This document shows positions 13,922 to 15,826 of a stretch of DNA of 15,826 bases, piece by piece. The stretch is from an uncultured Lachnospiraceae bacterium (GTDB taxonomy: Bacteria > Bacillota > Clostridia > Lachnospirales > Lachnospiraceae), in the NCBI GenBank assembly GCA_910587955.1, contig CAJUNN010000060.1, positions 1 to 15,826 of the forward strand. Direction: 5' to 3'. Made by a program: the position numbers and the translations under genes. Position 1 is the first letter of the stretch, and each line of letters opens with the position of its first letter. Below the pieces are notes generated by a model. The model saw only the letters and a program-made list of their open reading frames with translations. It searched no databases and had not been told where the DNA came from.

Positions 13922-14353
13922 CTAGTCCTCGTCAATCCCCCGTACTCTGTTTACATGTCTCTCTTCTTTGGAAAATTCCGTATTCAAAAAGGTGTCCACA
14001 ATTTTCACAGCCAGTCCCGGGCCAGTTACCCGTCCGCCCATGGCCAGGATATTTGCATCGTTGTGAAGCCTTGTGGCCTCCGCGCTGAAGCAGTCCCCGC
14101 AGAGGGCTGCACGAATTCCCCGGAACCGGTTGGCCGCTATGGAAATGCCGATTCCCGTTCCGCAAATCAGGATCCCCTTCTCACACTGGCCGGACTGCAC
14201 CGCCCGCGCTACCTTCTTCGCATAGACAGGATAGTCCACGGCAGCCGTGCTGTCACACCCGAAATTCTGATATTCCAGGCCTTTCTTCTCCAGATATGCG
14301 ATAACTTCCTGCATCAATTCATAGCCGCCATGGTCGCATCCAAGTGCTATCAT
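13922..14353 (-). CDS. rpiB: Ribose-5-phosphate isomerase B
   Basis: Interconverts ribose 5-phosphate and ribulose 5-phosphate in the pentose phosphate pathway, 143 aa. Motifs: GCDHGGYELM at 5-14, catalytic Cys64 in ICGTGIGISIAANR (63-76), and RLHNDANILAMGGR at 95-108 with the ring-opening His97. The frame continues to 14416, but the ATG at 14353 has GGAGG 7 nt upstream and starts the conserved N-terminus. Some RpiB/LacAB relatives act on allose or tetrose phosphates, but the adjacent upp and comEB argue for the housekeeping enzyme. It lies 64 nt after the small membrane protein gene and shares its promoter. Confidence 0.95.
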   Translation of the reverse strand: MIALGCDHGGYELMQEVIAYLEKKGLEYQNFGCDSTAAVDYPVYAKKVARAVQSGQCEKGILICGTGIGISIAANRFRGIRAALCGDCFSAEATRLHNDANILAMGGRVTGPGLAVKIVDTFLNTEFSKEERHVNRVRGIDED

Positions 14354-14364
14354 ATGTTTCCTCC

Positions 14365-14378
14365 TATTCCAGTTCCGC
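14365..14378 (-). repeat. Leader motif copy at rpiB RBS
   Basis: TATTCCAGTTCCGC on the + strand, identical to 1217-1230 upstream of the kinase. On the minus strand: GCGGAACTGGAATA directly followed by GGAGG and the rpiB start. Confidence 0.6.
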
Positions 14379-14417
14379 GCTGTACAAGATAAAGCCGTTT
14401 CTTTCTTCTGCACCATC

Positions 14418-14705
14418 CTATACCGCGAAGCGGCAACTGTTATTTACTAATTCTATTCTATCTCTCATGATACAGAATTTCAAGCGTTTCCTTTCCACTT
14501 GTCCCATATAAATTTTAATTGCCGGAAATGCAGAAAAAGCTGCCGCTGTCCAGGAATCGGCCAGAGCCACGGACTGGGACATGTCCTCCGTCAGAAGGAA
14601 CAGCAGCGCAGCAATCAGGGCCGCTCCGATTCCGATCACTCTTTTCTGCCTTCTTTTCTTCTTGTCTTCCTCCTTTGATTTCCAACAAAATAGCTTCTGC
14701 CCCAT
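14418..14705 (-). CDS. Small putative membrane protein, function unknown
   Basis: I do not recognise this 95-aa product. The N-terminus is very basic (KEEDKKKRRQKR at about 11-22), followed by a hydrophobic helix (about 23-40) and a second moderately hydrophobic stretch (about 45-66), ending in a charged tail. That pattern suggests one or two membrane segments with the basic end inside. The ATG is about 24 nt downstream of a predicted transcription start, with only a weak AAAGG twelve bases upstream as ribosome binding site. No homologue comes to mind, so it could also be a non-coding leader of rpiB. Being first after a strong promoter and in line with rpiB favours a real gene. Confidence 0.5.
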   Translation of the reverse strand: MGQKLFCWKSKEEDKKKRRQKRVIGIGAALIAALLFLLTEDMSQSVALADSWTAAAFSAFPAIKIYMGQVERKRLKFCIMRDRIELVNNSCRFAV

Positions 14706-14735
14706 TTCGGACAGAAGCCTTTTCTTTTACTATTT

Positions 14736-14763
14736 AGTATAACACCAGCCGGGGAAAAGTCAA
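14736..14763 (-). promoter_or_regulatory. Promoter of the rpiB-upp-comEB block
   Basis: Minus strand: -35 TTGACT (14758-14763), a 16-bp spacer, and -10 TATACT (14736-14741). Both boxes are 5 of 6 to the sigma-A consensus. Transcription would start near 14729 and read the small protein, rpiB, upp and comEB. No other convincing promoter was seen in the block. Confidence 0.75.
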
Positions 14764-14783
14764 CGGATGGGCGCAAGATAAGC

Positions 14784-14847
14784 CTCCTTCGTCAAAACAA
14801 TGGACATTCTGCCGCCATGGACGCATAATGGTTGAAAAACGAAGGAG
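14784..14847. repeat. 9-bp inverted repeat around the recombinase promoter
   Basis: CTCCTTCGT (14784-14792) and ACGAAGGAG (14839-14847) are perfect reverse complements that enclose the recombinase promoter. The right arm includes the recombinase ribosome binding site. It may be a regulator site, a chance match, or (less likely, given the length) recombination arms. Confidence 0.4.
14801..14829 (+). promoter_or_regulatory. Promoter of the tyrosine recombinase gene
   Basis: -35 TGGACA (14801-14806), 17-bp spacer, -10 CATAAT (14824-14829; 5 of 6). The start would be near 14836, about 23 nt ahead of the ATG at 14859. ATGGAC occurs twice inside (14800-14805 and 14817-14822). Confidence 0.65.
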
Positions 14848-14858
14848 CGTGCCTGTCT

Positions 14859-15785
14859 ATGACTATTTTAAATGATTCTATTGCTGATTACCTGGAATAC
14901 TGCAAATACCGGAAGCGTCTGGATGCCAAAACCCTGAAAGCCTACCGGATCGATCTGGAGCAATATGTAAATTATCTCAAAAAAATCTCGGAATCTTACT
15001 CCAAAGACAATCTGGACAAATACATTACCCTTCTTCACAAACAATATAAACCCAAAACCGTCAAGCGCAAACTTGCAAGCCTGAAAGCATTTTTTCATTA
15101 CATGGAATATAAGGAAATTCTTTCGGAAAATCCCTTTTCCAAGCTGGACATCCGGTTTCGGGAAGCCAAGCTTCTGCCTAAAACAATCCCATTCCACTCC
15201 ATCCAAACATTCCTTTCCACCTTGTACATCCAAAAAGAGCAGGCCGCCTCTGCCTACCAATTCCGGTGCTGTCTCCGGGACATTGCCGTCATTGAGCTTC
15301 TCTTTGCCACCGGTATGCGGATATCGGAGCTATGTTCCCTGAAGCCTTCGGATATTGATTTTGAAAGCAAGCGCATCCTGATTTACGGAAAAGGAGCCAA
15401 GGAACGGATTCTGCACATTGGCAACCCGGAAGTCCTCTCTGCCCTTTCCGTATATCAAAACGCCTTCCGGGACGACATTGCCGCCTGCGGATATTTTTTT
15501 GTAAACAGGCTTCGGAGGAAATTATCCGACCAGTCGGTCCGCTACATGATTGTACATTACGCGAAGCTTGCCGGTATTGAACAGCATTTGACGCCGCATA
15601 TGTTCCGGCATTCTTTCGCCACCCTGCTTTTGGAACAGGATGTGGATATCCGGTATATCCAGAAAATGCTGGGACACAGCTCCATCAGCACAACGGAAAT
15701 TTATACCCATGTGTCCAGCGGGAAACAGAAGGATATTTTGTTTCACAGGCATCCCCGGAATTTTATGCGGGTGAATGGAGGATAA
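14859..15785 (+). CDS. Tyrosine recombinase (XerC/XerD-like integrase)
   Basis: Site-specific recombinase that breaks and rejoins DNA through a tyrosine, 308 aa. The N-terminal SAM-like core-binding domain covers about 7-95 and the catalytic domain about 108-290. The full catalytic set is visible: Arg154 (TGMRISEL), Lys178 (GKGAKER), His247 and Arg250 (HMFRHSFA), His273 (LGHSS) and Tyr282 (IYTHV). The TTG at 14832 is in frame but has no ribosome binding site; the ATG at 14859 has AAGGAG eleven bases upstream, a little far. No phage or transposon genes lie beside it in this window. It may be a housekeeping Xer protein, a stand-alone DNA inversion enzyme, or the first gene of an element that continues past the right edge. 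Confidence 0.93.
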   Translation: MTILNDSIADYLEYCKYRKRLDAKTLKAYRIDLEQYVNYLKKISESYSKDNLDKYITLLHKQYKPKTVKRKLASLKAFFHYMEYKEILSENPFSKLDIRFREAKLLPKTIPFHSIQTFLSTLYIQKEQAASAYQFRCCLRDIAVIELLFATGMRISELCSLKPSDIDFESKRILIYGKGAKERILHIGNPEVLSALSVYQNAFRDDIAACGYFFVNRLRRKLSDQSVRYMIVHYAKLAGIEQHLTPHMFRHSFATLLLEQDVDIRYIQKMLGHSSISTTEIYTHVSSGKQKDILFHRHPRNFMRVNGG

Positions 15786-15826
15786 TTCCTGATTATTGTA
15801 GGTGAATAGATAACTTGAAAGCTTAA

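Noticed and set aside
14828..14875. Short 15-codon frame starting inside the recombinase promoter
   Set aside because: The ATG overlaps the -10 box and would not be in the transcript from the predicted start; there is no ribosome binding site.
14859..15785. Recombinase as proof of an integrated phage or conjugative element
   Set aside because: No excision, capsid, mobilisation or tRNA attachment features lie in the window. Only the right edge is unseen, so the claim cannot be supported.
1..15826. CRISPR arrays, tRNA, rRNA, insertion sequences
   Set aside because: No regularly spaced direct repeats, no recognisable cloverleaf or rRNA segments, and no transposase or terminal repeats were seen by eye.

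Overview
The window looks like a chromosomal segment of a low-to-medium GC gut-type Clostridia, most likely Lachnospiraceae. This rests on gene content (rpiB-upp-comEB block, ribose-type ABC importer, Clostridium-like ketose 3-epimerase), strong GGAGG ribosome binding sites and sigma-A style promoters. I cannot name a species. No rRNA, tRNA, CRISPR array or insertion sequence was seen.

Layout. (1) Positions 1-248 hold the terminator of the big leftward operon and a promoter-like sequence for a leftward gene outside the window. (2) Positions 249-7687 (minus strand) are a seven-gene sugar or polyol operon, in transcription order: ketose 3-epimerase, ABC ATPase, ABC permease, sugar-binding lipoprotein, zinc alcohol dehydrogenase, GolD-like short-chain dehydrogenase, PfkB kinase. 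(3) Positions 7688-7977 are a divergent control region. It has two identical 16-bp LacI-type operators in inverted orientation and a promoter whose spacer is mostly a run of nine G. (4) lacI-family regulator (+), then a terminator between convergent genes. (5) fucI (-), divergent from an AraC-family regulator (+), which is followed by a DUF402 gene (+) and another convergent terminator. (6) A leftward nucleotide/pentose block: small membrane protein, rpiB, upp and comEB, behind a good promoter at 14736-14763. (7) A stand-alone tyrosine recombinase (+) at the right edge.

How it may work. The importer brings in a sugar or sugar alcohol. The two dehydrogenases could oxidise a polyol to a ketose, the epimerase changes C3, and the kinase phosphorylates the product. 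The adjacent LacI-type protein probably represses the operon by binding both operators, perhaps with looping. FucI has its own AraC regulator and lacks neighbouring fuculokinase and fuculose-phosphate aldolase.

The least ordinary signals are non-coding: the G9 tract inside the operon promoter; a recurring leader motif around GCGGAACT just upstream of several ribosome binding sites, including one 19-nt exact repeat 13 kb apart; a nested three-stem structure between upp and comEB; and a perfect 16-bp hairpin between the two dehydrogenase genes. I did not find a clear new multi-gene system.
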